DNA of 64,000 bases from Kaistia dalseonensis (GCF_030814715.1 NZ_JAUSVO010000003.1:186001-250000), one strand, 5' to 3'; shown: positions 8,695 to 17,194, counted from the stretch's first letter. The notes: generated from the sequence alone by a model not told the origin. Numbers and translations are program-made.

Positions 8695-9575
8695 CGTGTC
8701 TCTCCACGCGAGAACCGATTGATGACCTTGAAGTAGAAGAAGCAGAACACGGAGAGGAATATGCAGATCATCACCGCACGCGCGGCACCCTCGCCATATT
8801 TGTAGGAGCCGATCGCGACCTTGTAGGTATCGATGATCATCGTCGTCGTGGCGCCGTTCGGGCCGCCCTGGGTCAGGATCCAGATGATGTCGAACGAATT
8901 GAACGTCGCGATCAGCGACAGCATCGACATCGTCACCATGGACGGGCGGATCATCGGCAGCGTGATGCGGCGGAAGCGATAGAAGCGCCCTGCCCCGTCG
9001 GTCCACGCCGCCTCATAGAGATCGCGCGGGATCGACTGGATCGCGGCCAGCATGTAGATCGTCACCATCGGCACGCCGATCCACACATCGGTGATGATCG
9101 TGGCCCAGAATGCCGTGCCGCCAAAGGCGAGCCAGGGCAGCGGCCGGTCGAGAATGCCTATGTTCTGGAGGACGCCCGAGATCATCCCGAACTGGCCGTT
9201 ATACATCCAGCCCCACATGAAGATGCCGATGGCCATCGGCACGATCCAGGGCGGCAGGGTCAGGACACGGAAGAGCGTCTTGCCCGGCACGGACGCATTC
9301 AGCAGAACGGCAGCGCAGGTTCCGATCACCATCTTGAAAGAGACGGAGAAGAAGGTCCACACGAACGTCCGCACGATGACTTCCGCGAAATTGCCGCGGA
9401 ACATCTTCTGGTAATTGGCAAAGCCGACCCAGTTGACGGCCTTCTTCAGCGCCGCATCGGTAAACGACAGATGGAACGTGTCAGCCAAGGGATAGGCGAC
9501 GATGGCGGCGATGTAGATGAGCGCTGGAGCCAGAAGCGCGAAGGCGAAGAGCGTGGCACTTTGAGACCGCGTCAT
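8691..9575 (-). CDS. Sugar ABC transporter permease (MalF type)
   Basis: This 294-residue permease has six predicted transmembrane helices and the EAA loop YEAAWTDGAGRFYRFRRITLPMIRP near residue 190, typical of MalF-like subunits of CUT1 importers. A GGAGGGGG ribosome-binding site precedes its ATG. Its stop overlaps the start of the second permease (ATGA), which shows coupling. It is 11 bases downstream of the oxidoreductase gene, so that enzyme and the transporter are co-transcribed. Confidence 0.93.
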   Translation of the reverse strand: MTRSQSATLFAFALLAPALIYIAAIVAYPLADTFHLSFTDAALKKAVNWVGFANYQKMFRGNFAEVIVRTFVWTFFSVSFKMVIGTCAAVLLNASVPGKTLFRVLTLPPWIVPMAIGIFMWGWMYNGQFGMISGVLQNIGILDRPLPWLAFGGTAFWATIITDVWIGVPMVTIYMLAAIQSIPRDLYEAAWTDGAGRFYRFRRITLPMIRPSMVTMSMLSLIATFNSFDIIWILTQGGPNGATTTMIIDTYKVAIGSYKYGEGAARAVMICIFLSVFCFFYFKVINRFSRGETR

Positions 9576-9586
9576 CCGCCCCCTCC

Positions 9587-10744
9587 TTAGCTGCCGCCGT
9601 CGGCAAGCGCCGTATCGAAGCGCTTCCAGATATCGGCCATATCGACCACCGACTTGGTCCGCCGCGCCTCGTCCATGGTGATGGCGAGCAGGCCGGCTTC
9701 GAGCGCGTTGACCACCGAGACCGGCAGCGGCGCGCCATGCACCATGTGCTCGCCAATATCGCGAGCCATCTGCTCGTCGGCGCCGTAATGGACCGAGAGC
9801 TCCGAGCCGGAATAGGTCGTGTCGATCAGCTTGGCCGACGTGCGCGCGTCATGAACCTTGAAGAAGTTCCGCACGAAATCGCCTTCCGCCATGCCCTTGG
9901 CGCCGATCACGCAGAAACGGCGGAATTCGTCGGGCACGTTCAGATTGGTGTGGAAGGTCATCGAAACGCCGTTGGCGTATTCGACGATCGCGGTCTGGAA
10001 ATCGATGATGTCGGCGTCGCTGTCGAACACCTTGTCGGTGCCCATCCAGCCGCTCGGCTTGCGATGATAGACCTCGACATCATTGATGCCGAGCCCTTCC
10101 GGAGCGTTCTGCGGGATGAAGCTCTTGCGACCGCCGAAACTCGCGACCCGTGCCGGCCGCGCGCCGATCACGCCATTGTAGAGATCGAGATCGTGGCAGC
10201 ACTTTTCGAGCATGAAGGAGCCCGAATACTTCTCATAGCGGCGCCAGTCGCGCATGAAGAACGCGCCATGATAGGGCGCGATGTGCTCGGACGCCTCGAT
10301 CGAGACGATATCGCCGAGAAGGCCATCGGCCTGTGCCTTGCGCAGATCGACATAGAGCGGCGCATAGCGCAGCACGAGGCCGACCATGACATTGTCGGAG
10401 CCGTATTGGCCGATCAGCCGCGCCAGCTGCATCGTTTCCTCGACGGTCGTGACGACGGGCTTCTCGCTGAAGACCTTCACGCCATGATCGAGGCCGATGC
10501 GGATATGGCCGAGATGGAGATGGTTCGGCGAGCCGACCATCAGCAGGTCGAGCGCCTCGTTCTCCAGCAGCTCGGTCAGCGTCTCGTAGGCATTGCCGAC
10601 GGGAACATCGAACTGCTTCGTATAGGAGAGACCAGCCGGCTCGGGATCGACATAGCCGACCACCTGAAAATCCGGAAGCGACGCCTGGAAAATGCGCGCG
10701 AGATAGCCAAGGCGATAGCCAAGGCCGACAATGCCGACTTTCAT
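9587..10744 (-). CDS. Gfo/Idh/MocA family NAD(P)-dependent oxidoreductase
   Basis: The 385-residue enzyme starts MKVGIVGLGYRLGYLARIF, a Rossmann nucleotide-binding segment. It continues with the family's SPNHLH and FSEKPV motifs near residues 75-100 and a KCCHDLD segment near residue 180. Members oxidise or reduce sugars, inositols or glycosides. I chose the ATG at 10744 because the conserved Rossmann strand starts there; upstream in-frame sequence is not family-like. It is the first gene of the sugar operon and probably oxidises the imported sugar or its derivative. The substrate is not predictable from sequence alone. Confidence 0.9.
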   Translation of the reverse strand: MKVGIVGLGYRLGYLARIFQASLPDFQVVGYVDPEPAGLSYTKQFDVPVGNAYETLTELLENEALDLLMVGSPNHLHLGHIRIGLDHGVKVFSEKPVVTTVEETMQLARLIGQYGSDNVMVGLVLRYAPLYVDLRKAQADGLLGDIVSIEASEHIAPYHGAFFMRDWRRYEKYSGSFMLEKCCHDLDLYNGVIGARPARVASFGGRKSFIPQNAPEGLGINDVEVYHRKPSGWMGTDKVFDSDADIIDFQTAIVEYANGVSMTFHTNLNVPDEFRRFCVIGAKGMAEGDFVRNFFKVHDARTSAKLIDTTYSGSELSVHYGADEQMARDIGEHMVHGAPLPVSVVNALEAGLLAITMDEARRTKSVVDMADIWKRFDTALADGGS

Positions 10745-10800
10745 GAAATTCCCGTTCAACGCTCTGGGCAGGCAGTCCAGATCTCTTCGGATCCAGCCAC

Positions 10801-10813
10801 CCTTATGTAAATC
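10801..10813 (-). promoter_or_regulatory. Candidate RpiR operator half-site (CCTTATGTAAATC)
   Basis: The plus-strand 13-mer CCTTATGTAAATC lies about 57 bases upstream of the oxidoreductase start. A nearly identical 13-mer, CCTCATGTAAATT, lies at the same kind of position before the RidA gene at 13061-13073. Both operons encode or adjoin an RpiR regulator, so a shared operator is plausible. This is inference from two sites. Confidence 0.35.
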
Positions 10814-10871
10814 GTTTCCATGATCATGGCGCAGCGGCGGCAAGTGTCAAGCGGGAAACACGCTTTCTTCC

Positions 10872-10920
10872 ATTACAAATTTCAATTCTGGTCGAAGGAT
10901 GTAATACCTTTTCAGAATTG
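10872..10920. promoter_or_regulatory. Nested inverted repeats upstream of sugar operon
   Basis: ATTACA (10872-10877) is inverted as TGTAAT (10900-10905), and CAATTCTG (10883-10890) is inverted as CAGAATTG (10913-10920). The two pairs interleave with equal offsets in an AT-rich patch. This could be a regulator-binding array or an RNA structure in the operon's leader. Confidence 0.4.
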
Positions 10921-11145
10921 GTTTTATTTCTGCGAGGCAGTCGCGAAGAGCCGACCGCGCGGAGAGGCCAGCGGGCCGCCCGCGACCCAAAAGGGGCAAG
11001 GAACAAGTCGGCGTTCATCGAGGGTGTATTCGGAACGGAACGGTCCGCGCACCCAAGTCTGCGCCCGGAGATGCAATAGGCACGCTTTCGCAGCCCCGCA
11101 GAACGCGGTTTCACGCGCAAGCGCGCTCGCAGAAACAGTGAGCGG

Positions 11146-12630
11146 CTACTCGACCAGATCCCCATGTGGGTTCTCGACCCGCGGCCAGATCCCGCGCGCC
11201 AGCTTCCTGTAATCCGTCACCCTCGGGTTCGACGGATAGGGCGCGCCCGCATCGATATAGACGATCTCCGAGGCGATCTTCACGAAGCCGGCGTAGAAAT
11301 GGTTGGTCGATTTGACGAGCAGGATGTCCTTCGCCAACGGATCGAGGCCGAGATTGGAGAAGACGTCCGGCTCGAAGGTCTGAGTCCGGTTCGTGTTCAG
11401 GATCACGTCGATCTCGGTGCCGAGGATGCGGATCAGCGCCGTCGGCCCGAGCGTGACGCGGCTGGCGCCGAAGCTCTGCCAGGATTCGGGTGTTGCGCGC
11501 AGAACCTCGACCATTGCATCGATCGGCGCGCCGCCATCGGGCCCTGCCTTGCCGCCGAAGCGGAGCTGGATGCGGGCGCCCTCGCCGGCCGCGAGGCAGA
11601 ACGTGACCGCGATCGGATCCCAGATCGTCGCAACGCCGACACGGTCCATGCCGCGTTCGATGATACGACGCAGGATGAGCGTCCCGTCACCCGCAACGCC
11701 TCCGCCGGGATTGTCCCAGGTGTCCGCAACGACCACCGGCCTGCCGGGCCGCGCCGCCACCAGCGCTGCGACCTTGTCGAGGCCCGCCTCGGTGTCGAGT
11801 TGAGGCATCATCGTCTTGCCGCGGAGCGAAAACACTTCGAGGCCGAGCCGCTTCGCCAGCGCGTCGCCCTCTTCCTTCCGATCGTCGGTGATGACGAGGA
11901 CCTTGGTGCCGAGTTCCGGAACATCACCCGCCATGAAGCCGTGAATGAGCGATACGGACAGCACACCGTCCTTGCCCTGCAACAGCTTCATCCGATCGAC
12001 GAAGGAGCGCATCGGCTCGCGACTGGTCGGAAACACGTCGATCATCAGGCAGTCGAATACCGACATGACGGGCTTGATCTCGCCACGGATCGCCCTGAGC
12101 GCGAGGTCGACGACATGCTCGCCACGCTCATAGAAGTCCGTGTGCGGAAACTCCAGAAACGAAGCCAATATGTCGGCATTGGCGACACGCTTCGGCGTCA
12201 GATGGCTGTGCGGATCGAGTTCCGCCGCAACGATGATATCGGGACCGACAATCGCCCGGACATGTTCGAGCAGGTCGCCCTCGCAATCGTCATAGCCCTG
12301 TGCGACCATCGCCCCGTGGAGGCCGAGCACGACACCATCCACCGGCATCGCGGCACGGAGTTGGTCGAGAATTTCGTCTCGAAGCCCCTCATAGCTCGCC
12401 TTCTGGACGAGCCCGCCGGGCTCCGCCCAGGTGGCCGTGCCCTCGACGAGGTCGATCCCGTCCGCCTTCGCGCGCGCCCTCAGCGCCACGATCGGCGATG
12501 AGCAGAGCGTCGGCGTATCGGGATGCTGCCCCGGCCCTGCATAGAAGGCCATCTCGAAGCTCGCCCGGTCCGTTGGAACCGGCGAGAACGTGTTGGTTTC
12601 GGTTGCGAGCGAGGCAGCGAAGATGCGCAT
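11146..12630 (-). CDS. M81 family metallopeptidase (second MlrC-like paralogue)
   Basis: The 494-residue protein has the family's N-terminal ATETNTFSP segment, the GLHGAM motif near residue 105 and an ELDPHSH motif near residue 140 that provides an Asp-x-His pair. It is similar in length and organisation to the M81 protein at 772-2214 but clearly diverged from it. The gene starts 14 bases after the RidA stop, so the two form an operon. No signal peptide is seen. The neighbouring D-threonine-aldolase-like enzyme and RidA suggest a role in breaking down an unusual amino-acid or amide compound (inference). Confidence 0.85.
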   Translation of the reverse strand: MRIFAASLATETNTFSPVPTDRASFEMAFYAGPGQHPDTPTLCSSPIVALRARAKADGIDLVEGTATWAEPGGLVQKASYEGLRDEILDQLRAAMPVDGVVLGLHGAMVAQGYDDCEGDLLEHVRAIVGPDIIVAAELDPHSHLTPKRVANADILASFLEFPHTDFYERGEHVVDLALRAIRGEIKPVMSVFDCLMIDVFPTSREPMRSFVDRMKLLQGKDGVLSVSLIHGFMAGDVPELGTKVLVITDDRKEEGDALAKRLGLEVFSLRGKTMMPQLDTEAGLDKVAALVAARPGRPVVVADTWDNPGGGVAGDGTLILRRIIERGMDRVGVATIWDPIAVTFCLAAGEGARIQLRFGGKAGPDGGAPIDAMVEVLRATPESWQSFGASRVTLGPTALIRILGTEIDVILNTNRTQTFEPDVFSNLGLDPLAKDILLVKSTNHFYAGFVKIASEIVYIDAGAPYPSNPRVTDYRKLARGIWPRVENPHGDLVE

Positions 12631-12644
12631 GATCGATCAGCCCG

Positions 12645-13016
12645 TCAGGCCTGAGGCGCATAGGCGATGGCTTCAATCTCGATCTTGATGTCGACCATCA
12701 GCCGCGCCTCGACCGTCGTCCGCGCCGGCGGCTCGGTCGGGAAATAGGTGGCGTAGACCTTGTTGAAGCCGCCGAAATCACGCGCATCCTCGAGGATGAC
12801 GAAGGTTTTCACGACCTGATCCATCGTGCAACCGGCAAGCGCCAGCGCCGCCTTGACGTTTTCGAGCACCTGCCGGGTCTGCGTCTCTATCCCGCCCTCG
12901 ACGATGGAGCCGAACGATCCAACCGGCACCTGACCCGAGATGTAGACGAAATCGCCCGCGCGAACGGCCGGCGACAGCGGCACATGCGACGTGCCGTAGG
13001 CGATCTTCTTCAACAT
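12645..13016 (-). CDS. RidA family reactive enamine/imine deaminase
   Basis: This 123-residue protein (start MLKKIAYGTSHVPLSPAVRAG) has the RidA/YjgF fold marks GDFVYISGQVPVG near residue 21 and an ARTTVEARLMVD stretch whose arginine matches the substrate-binding Arg of active RidA. Such enzymes hydrolyse reactive 2-aminoacrylate-type enamines made by PLP enzymes. I chose the ATG at 13016 because the family's N-terminus begins there. It is the first gene of the minus-strand pair with M81 and diverges from the SDR gene. The presence of a PLP enzyme in the same cluster fits an imine-clearing role. Confidence 0.9.
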   Translation of the reverse strand: MLKKIAYGTSHVPLSPAVRAGDFVYISGQVPVGSFGSIVEGGIETQTRQVLENVKAALALAGCTMDQVVKTFVILEDARDFGGFNKVYATYFPTEPPARTTVEARLMVDIKIEIEAIAYAPQA

Positions 13017-13060
13017 GGGATCGAGCTCCGAGGGGTGAGCAGCGCCTGAAGCGCGCGAGG

Positions 13061-13073
13061 CCTCATGTAAATT
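13061..13073 (-). promoter_or_regulatory. Candidate RpiR operator half-site (CCTCATGTAAATT)
   Basis: This 13-mer matches the one at 10801-10813 in 11 positions. It lies in the 152-base divergent promoter region between RidA and the SDR gene, about 45 bases upstream of the RidA start. Both clusters carry an RpiR gene. The regulator that binds is not known. Confidence 0.35.
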
Positions 13074-13168
13074 CCCAACATAATCGGCCGTCAAGCAGCA
13101 AAATTGAGCCACACCATGTTGCTTTTTTTCAGATTGGAGCGAAGCTGACACCAATTCGGAGGCACAGC

Positions 13169-13930
13169 ATGTTCGGACTCGAAGCGAAACACGTCGTGAT
13201 CACGGGCGCCGGCGGCGGCATCGGACGTTCGCTGGTGTCGGCCTTCAGGCAGGCGGGCGCACGCGTCACGGCCTGCGACCGGGACGCCGATCTCCTGGCA
13301 GGACTGGACGGCGTCGATACATCCGTCTTCGAATTGACGGATCGAGACGCCACGACGGCCGCGATGGCCACGATCATCGCCCGGAGCGGTGCGCCCGCAG
13401 CCATTATCGGCAATGCAGGCTTCACCCGTGCAGAGACGATGGCCCATGTCACGCCGGAAGTCTGGGACAGCGAGATCGCGATCAACCTGACCGGCACGTA
13501 TAATCTGGTCGCGCCGGCGCTCGGCCCGATGATCGCGGCCGGCGGCGGATCGATCGTGCTGGTGTCCTCGGTCAATGGGCTGCAGCATTTCGGCAATCCG
13601 GCCTATTCGGCAGCGAAGGCGGCTCTCAACGCCTATGCGCGGGCTCTTGCCGTGGAGAATGGCCGAGACGGCATCCGCGCCAATTGCATCTGCCCCGGTT
13701 CGGTCCGCACGCCGGCCTGGGATCACAGGATCGCCAAGGACCCGGGCCTCCTGGCGGAAGTCGCCAAATACTATCCGCTCGGAAGGCTCGTCACGCCGGA
13801 AGAGGTCGCAAACACGGCCATCTTCCTGGCATCGCCGCTTTCCGGCGGCATCACCGGCCTGTCGATTGCCGTCGATGCCGGGCTCACGGCTGGCAATCTC
13901 CGCTTCGTTCGGGAAATCCTCGGAGGCTAG
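13169..13930 (+). CDS. SDR family oxidoreductase
   Basis: A 253-residue classical short-chain dehydrogenase. It has the cofactor motif TGAGGGIGRS at residues 11-20, an IGNAG segment near residue 80 (NNAG position), catalytic Ser in LVSSVNG, and YSAAK near residue 150 as the catalytic Tyr-Lys pair. An ACDRD segment after the second strand suggests NAD(H) preference. The gene opens the plus-strand arm of the cluster and is followed after three bases by the RpiR gene. It may oxidise a hydroxyl of the compound handled by the M81 and PLP enzymes; the substrate is unknown. Confidence 0.92.
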   Translation: MFGLEAKHVVITGAGGGIGRSLVSAFRQAGARVTACDRDADLLAGLDGVDTSVFELTDRDATTAAMATIIARSGAPAAIIGNAGFTRAETMAHVTPEVWDSEIAINLTGTYNLVAPALGPMIAAGGGSIVLVSSVNGLQHFGNPAYSAAKAALNAYARALAVENGRDGIRANCICPGSVRTPAWDHRIAKDPGLLAEVAKYYPLGRLVTPEEVANTAIFLASPLSGGITGLSIAVDAGLTAGNLRFVREILGG

Positions 13931-13933
13931 GTC

Positions 13934-14815
13934 TTGCTTCCGATCGTCGACGTCATCGCGAGATTGAGGCGGATCGAGACCGACGGCAGCCGGTCCGATC
14001 GCAAGCTCGCGACGGTCGTGCTGGCCGATCTCGAATTCGCCTCGCAGGCCTCCATCGTCGATCTGGCACGTCGGGCAACCGTCAGCGAGCCGACGGTGAC
14101 CCGCTTTTGCCGCGCGCTCGGCTGCGACGGCATCCGCGAGTTCAAGTTCCGCCTGGCCCAGGCGATCGCCGTCGGCGGCATCTATCTCTCGGAACGGCCG
14201 AGCGAGATCTCCGGAGAGCGGCGCATCGTCGACACCATTGCCGATGGCGGCATTGCCGCGCTCAACACGCTGCGCAACCAGATTGATCCGACGCTCGTCG
14301 CCGAAGCCGGCCGGCGTATCGCTCGCGCGCGCTCGGTCCTCGCCTTCGGCTCCGGCGGATCATCTTCGATCGCCGCGATCGAATTGCAGCATCGCCTTTT
14401 CCGGCTCGGCCTGCTGGTGACGGCGCACACGGATGGCGAATTGCAGCGCATGACCGCCTCGGTCGCCAACAGCGACACCATCGTGGTCGGCTTCTCGATT
14501 TCCGGCCATGTGCAATCGGTCGTCGATTCTGTCGCGATCGCCGGTCAGTATGGGGCCGGCAGCATCGTCGCTACGGCGCCAGGCTCGCCACTGGCGCAGG
14601 CCGCCGACCTTGCGATCACCTTTGCCATTCCGGAGGATGGCAATCTCATCTATCGTCCCTCACCCGCACGCTACGCGCTGATCGGCATCGTCGACATGCT
14701 CGCCATGGCGACGGCCGACGCCCTTGGGCCCAAGGTTCTCGAAGGCTTGCGGCGCATCAAGCAGAGCCTGAATACCCTGAAGATCAACGACCCCAATCTG
14801 CCGCTCGGCGACTAG
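13934..14815 (+). CDS. MurR/RpiR family transcriptional regulator (second)
   Basis: The 293-residue regulator has an N-terminal HTH domain with TVTRFCRALGCDGIREFKFRL (about residues 53-75) and a SIS domain beginning VLAFGSGGSSS near residue 136. The start is TTG at 13934, supported by GGAGG at 13922-13926, seven bases upstream; that ribosome-binding site lies inside the SDR gene's last codons. It resembles the RpiR at 4.3-5.2 kb across its length. It is likely the local regulator of this divergent cluster. Its ligand is probably a phosphorylated or amino metabolite bound by the SIS domain. Confidence 0.92.
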   Translation: MLPIVDVIARLRRIETDGSRSDRKLATVVLADLEFASQASIVDLARRATVSEPTVTRFCRALGCDGIREFKFRLAQAIAVGGIYLSERPSEISGERRIVDTIADGGIAALNTLRNQIDPTLVAEAGRRIARARSVLAFGSGGSSSIAAIELQHRLFRLGLLVTAHTDGELQRMTASVANSDTIVVGFSISGHVQSVVDSVAIAGQYGAGSIVATAPGSPLAQAADLAITFAIPEDGNLIYRPSPARYALIGIVDMLAMATADALGPKVLEGLRRIKQSLNTLKINDPNLPLGD

Positions 14816-14824
14816 AGAGCCCCC

Positions 14825-15889
14825 ATGCCACAGAGTATCGATACGCTTGAAACGCCGTGCGTCCTGATCGACATCGATCGCGCGGATGCCAATCTCAAGC
14901 GCGCGCAGGATTATGCCGACGCGCATGGCGTTCATTTGCGCCCCCATATCAAGACGCACAAGCTGCCGCTATTCGCCAAGCGCCAGCTCGAACTCGGCGC
15001 GATCGGCATTACATGCCAGAAGCTCGGCGAGGCGGAGGTGATGGCCGATGCGGGCATCGAAGACATTTTCCTGCCCTATAACCTCGTCGGGCCGGAAAAG
15101 CTGTCCCGTCTCCGCGCGCTGAACGAGCGCACCACGCTCGCCGTGACGGCCGACAGCGAATTCGTGGTCAATGGCTATGCCAGCACCTTCGCCGATGTCG
15201 GCAAGCCGCTGACGGTCCTCGTCGAATGCGACACCGGCATGGGACGCTGTGGCGTCCAGACGCCCGACGACGCCGTCGCCCTCGCCCGAATCATCGCGTC
15301 GAGGAACGGCCTCGTCTTCGGGGGCATCATGACCTATCCGGCGGCGGGTGCGGCGCCGGCCGCGCGCGCCTGGCTGGGAGAGGCCGTCGAGAAGCTGTCC
15401 GCGGCTGGCCTTCCGCCGCGAATCGTCTCGACCGGCGGCACGCCCGACATCTGGTCTGCCCATGAAACGCCGATCGCGACCGAATACCGCCCGGGTACCT
15501 ACATCTATCTCGATCGCTATCAGGTCGCGAAAGGCGTCGGCACGCTGGAGGACTGCGCGCTGACCGTGCTCGCGACGGTCGTGAGCCGTCCGACGGAGAA
15601 CCGGGCCATCATCGACGCGGGCTCCAAGGCGCTGACCAGCGACCTCCTCGGCCTCAGCGGTTTCGGCGTCATCCAGGGATATCCCGATGCGGTGATCAGC
15701 GGCTTGAGCGAGGAGCACGGCACGATCGACCTCTCGGGATCGGCGCAAAAGCCCGCCATTGGCGAGCGCCTCCGCATCGTGCCGAACCACGCCTGTCCGG
15801 TCTCGAACCTCTATGACAGGGTTCACCTGGTTTCAGGCGACCACGTCGTCGAGACGGCGGCCGTGTCAGCTCGCGGCAAGGTGGAGTGA
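14825..15889 (+). CDS. D-threonine aldolase-like (DSD1 family) PLP enzyme
   Basis: This 354-residue protein starts MPQSIDTLETPCVLIDIDRADAN and has RPHIKTHK at residues 39-46, the alanine-racemase-type barrel segment whose lysine forms the PLP Schiff base in D-threonine aldolase and D-serine dehydratase. The C-terminal DLSGSAQKPAIGERLRIVPNHACPVSNL segment is the D-Ser-dehydrat-like domain with the His/Cys metal-binding pair typical of metal-activated D-threonine aldolases. It would cleave a beta-hydroxy-D-amino acid into glycine and an aldehyde, or deaminate a D-serine analogue. It starts nine bases after the RpiR stop. Its pairing with RidA is biochemically sensible. Confidence 0.88.
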   Translation: MPQSIDTLETPCVLIDIDRADANLKRAQDYADAHGVHLRPHIKTHKLPLFAKRQLELGAIGITCQKLGEAEVMADAGIEDIFLPYNLVGPEKLSRLRALNERTTLAVTADSEFVVNGYASTFADVGKPLTVLVECDTGMGRCGVQTPDDAVALARIIASRNGLVFGGIMTYPAAGAAPAARAWLGEAVEKLSAAGLPPRIVSTGGTPDIWSAHETPIATEYRPGTYIYLDRYQVAKGVGTLEDCALTVLATVVSRPTENRAIIDAGSKALTSDLLGLSGFGVIQGYPDAVISGLSEEHGTIDLSGSAQKPAIGERLRIVPNHACPVSNLYDRVHLVSGDHVVETAAVSARGKVE

Positions 15890-15941
15890 GCAACGAAGCC
15901 GAACCAAATTGCGGCGGAAGGAGCAGAGCGACGAGCCGTCG

Positions 15942-16301
15942 CTACTCACTCGCCATATCGGCGCGCACGGCGTCGGTCGCGAGTTGCACCTGATCGCGGA
16001 TTGCGCCGAGCATGGCCAGATGTTCGGCCAGTTCACCACGGCGCTTCTCGCCACGGACCAGGAAGCGTTCCGCTTCCTGGATCAGCGTCGTGCTTCGCTC
16101 GTCGATGTCATCCTCGGAATCAATCACGTCCCCGTAGAGAAACGCCGCACGCGAACGCGCCTCGTCGAGGCGTGTCGTCAGACCCGCAAGCTCCTGCTCG
16201 GCCTCGGTGATGGCCCGGGCGACCGCAGAATCGATCGACGCGAAACGCTCTATATCGCCGCGAAGATCGCGTTCCTTCGAGCGGAAGCGGGGGAATAACA
16301 T
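15942..16301 (-). CDS. Hypothetical coiled-coil protein
   Basis: A 119-residue protein I do not recognise. It is highly charged and predicted largely helical. Long heptad-like stretches run from residue 20 to 110 (AITEAEQELAGLTTRLDEARSRAAF and following), which suggests a coiled coil. There is no signal peptide or membrane helix. The ATG at 16301 is preceded by GGAG about 10 bases upstream, which supports translation. It converges with the PLP enzyme gene and is followed upstream by other small genes. No function can be assigned. Confidence 0.6.
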   Translation of the reverse strand: MLFPRFRSKERDLRGDIERFASIDSAVARAITEAEQELAGLTTRLDEARSRAAFLYGDVIDSEDDIDERSTTLIQEAERFLVRGEKRRGELAEHLAMLGAIRDQVQLATDAVRADMASE

Positions 16302-16531
16302 CCAGACTCCTAACAGCGCGATTGCTGACGGTGACGATACGGCAGGTCGTTGATCCTAAGCCGAGCCGCCACGATTTGTCACCGTCGAAGCGACGATGAG
16401 TCATCAATAACGCGGTGTTGAAGCCAGGTAACGAACGCGAAGTCGATCTTCGCAGCTTTCTAACAACCCGGCCACCCTTGCAATCGATTGCCAGGCGGAT
16501 CACCGAACAGGCGGGCAACATTACAACGGCC

Positions 16532-16705
16532 TCAGGCGGTTGCTTCCTCCATCATGTGCTCGACGGCCATGATGGCGTTCTCGAGATCGGAAATCTTGCG
16601 CAAGGCGCTGTCGGTAGGGAGAGTGCCCGATTGAGCCGCCTGATCGACGAGCTTGCGCTGCGCCTCGATAAGCCGCACGCGAAGCGCGGCCAACTTCTTG
16701 TTCAT
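16532..16705 (-). CDS. Small hypothetical helical protein
   Basis: The 57-residue product starts MNKKLAALRVRLIEAQRKLVD and ends MAVEHMMEEATA. It is amphipathic and charged, with a short predicted coiled coil, and matches no family I know. I chose the ATG at 16705 because an AGGAAGG ribosome-binding site lies just upstream. Longer frames to 16789 lack one. It stands alone between two gene-poor gaps. Confidence 0.55.
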   Translation of the reverse strand: MNKKLAALRVRLIEAQRKLVDQAAQSGTLPTDSALRKISDLENAIMAVEHMMEEATA

Positions 16706-16900
16706 GAGCACCTTCCTGTGGGCTCTACTCGATAGTCCGGTAAGAAGCCTGCAATGGCGCAATTCCCCGCTGCCGGCAAGCCATTGCAATGAAATTGTGG
16801 ACGAATTGCATCAAGCACACCCCGATCATGACCATCCCTTGACCGAATCCTCGATGAGGCAGATTCTTATTGAAAGGATCTATCGACAGGATGGTTGAAT

Positions 16901-17098
16901 ATGTCGCGTCGAATTTTCCTATCGACCGCGTTGGATCGCTTGATCGAGGACGGGACGATCAGTCGTCGCTCGAATGCAAGCCGCATCATTAAGCTGGTGA
17001 TCGACGGCGGCGTCACTGCGCTCGATGATTCGCAGCGAGAGATTTATGATCGTGATCTTGTTCCCAAGATCGAAGATCTTGAGATCAGCTTTCACTGA
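16901..17098 (+). CDS. Small hypothetical protein in AT-rich patch
   Basis: This 65-residue frame starts MSRRIFLSTALDRLIEDG and ends LVPKIEDLEISFH. The middle SRRSNASRIIKLVIDGG looks like a helical small domain, but I do not recognise a family. AGGA at 16888-16891 lies nine bases upstream of the ATG. Base composition is more AT-rich than in neighbouring genes, which could mean acquired DNA. A competing open frame lies on the minus strand at 16919-17191. I prefer the plus frame for its ribosome-binding site and amino-acid composition, but only modestly. Confidence 0.4.
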   Translation: MSRRIFLSTALDRLIEDGTISRRSNASRIIKLVIDGGVTALDDSQREIYDRDLVPKIEDLEISFH

Positions 17099-17194
17099 AA
17101 GATCGACCAAGGCCTGTTGATATTCTCCGGCTCTCGCCGCATCGAACAACACGCCCAATTGCATTGCTGGCTCTGAGAACCTGATCGGCATCGG

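Larger units (their letters stand above)
10745..11145. other. Promoter-bearing intergenic region upstream of the sugar operon
   Basis: About 400 bases separate the start of the oxidoreductase gene from the end of the second M81 gene. No protein-like frame is present. The stretch is clearly more AT-rich between 10840 and 10935 than its surroundings. It contains the ATGTAAAT motif at 10805-10812, a 12-bp palindrome around 10818-10829 and a set of nested inverted repeats at 10872-10920. It is the expected site of the promoter and operator of the minus-strand sugar operon. Confidence 0.6.

Noticed and set aside
16919-17191. 90-codon minus-strand frame
   Set aside because: It competes with the plus-strand frame at 16901-17098. 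It lacks a good ribosome-binding site, and its second half reads as unlikely protein. Not excluded fully.
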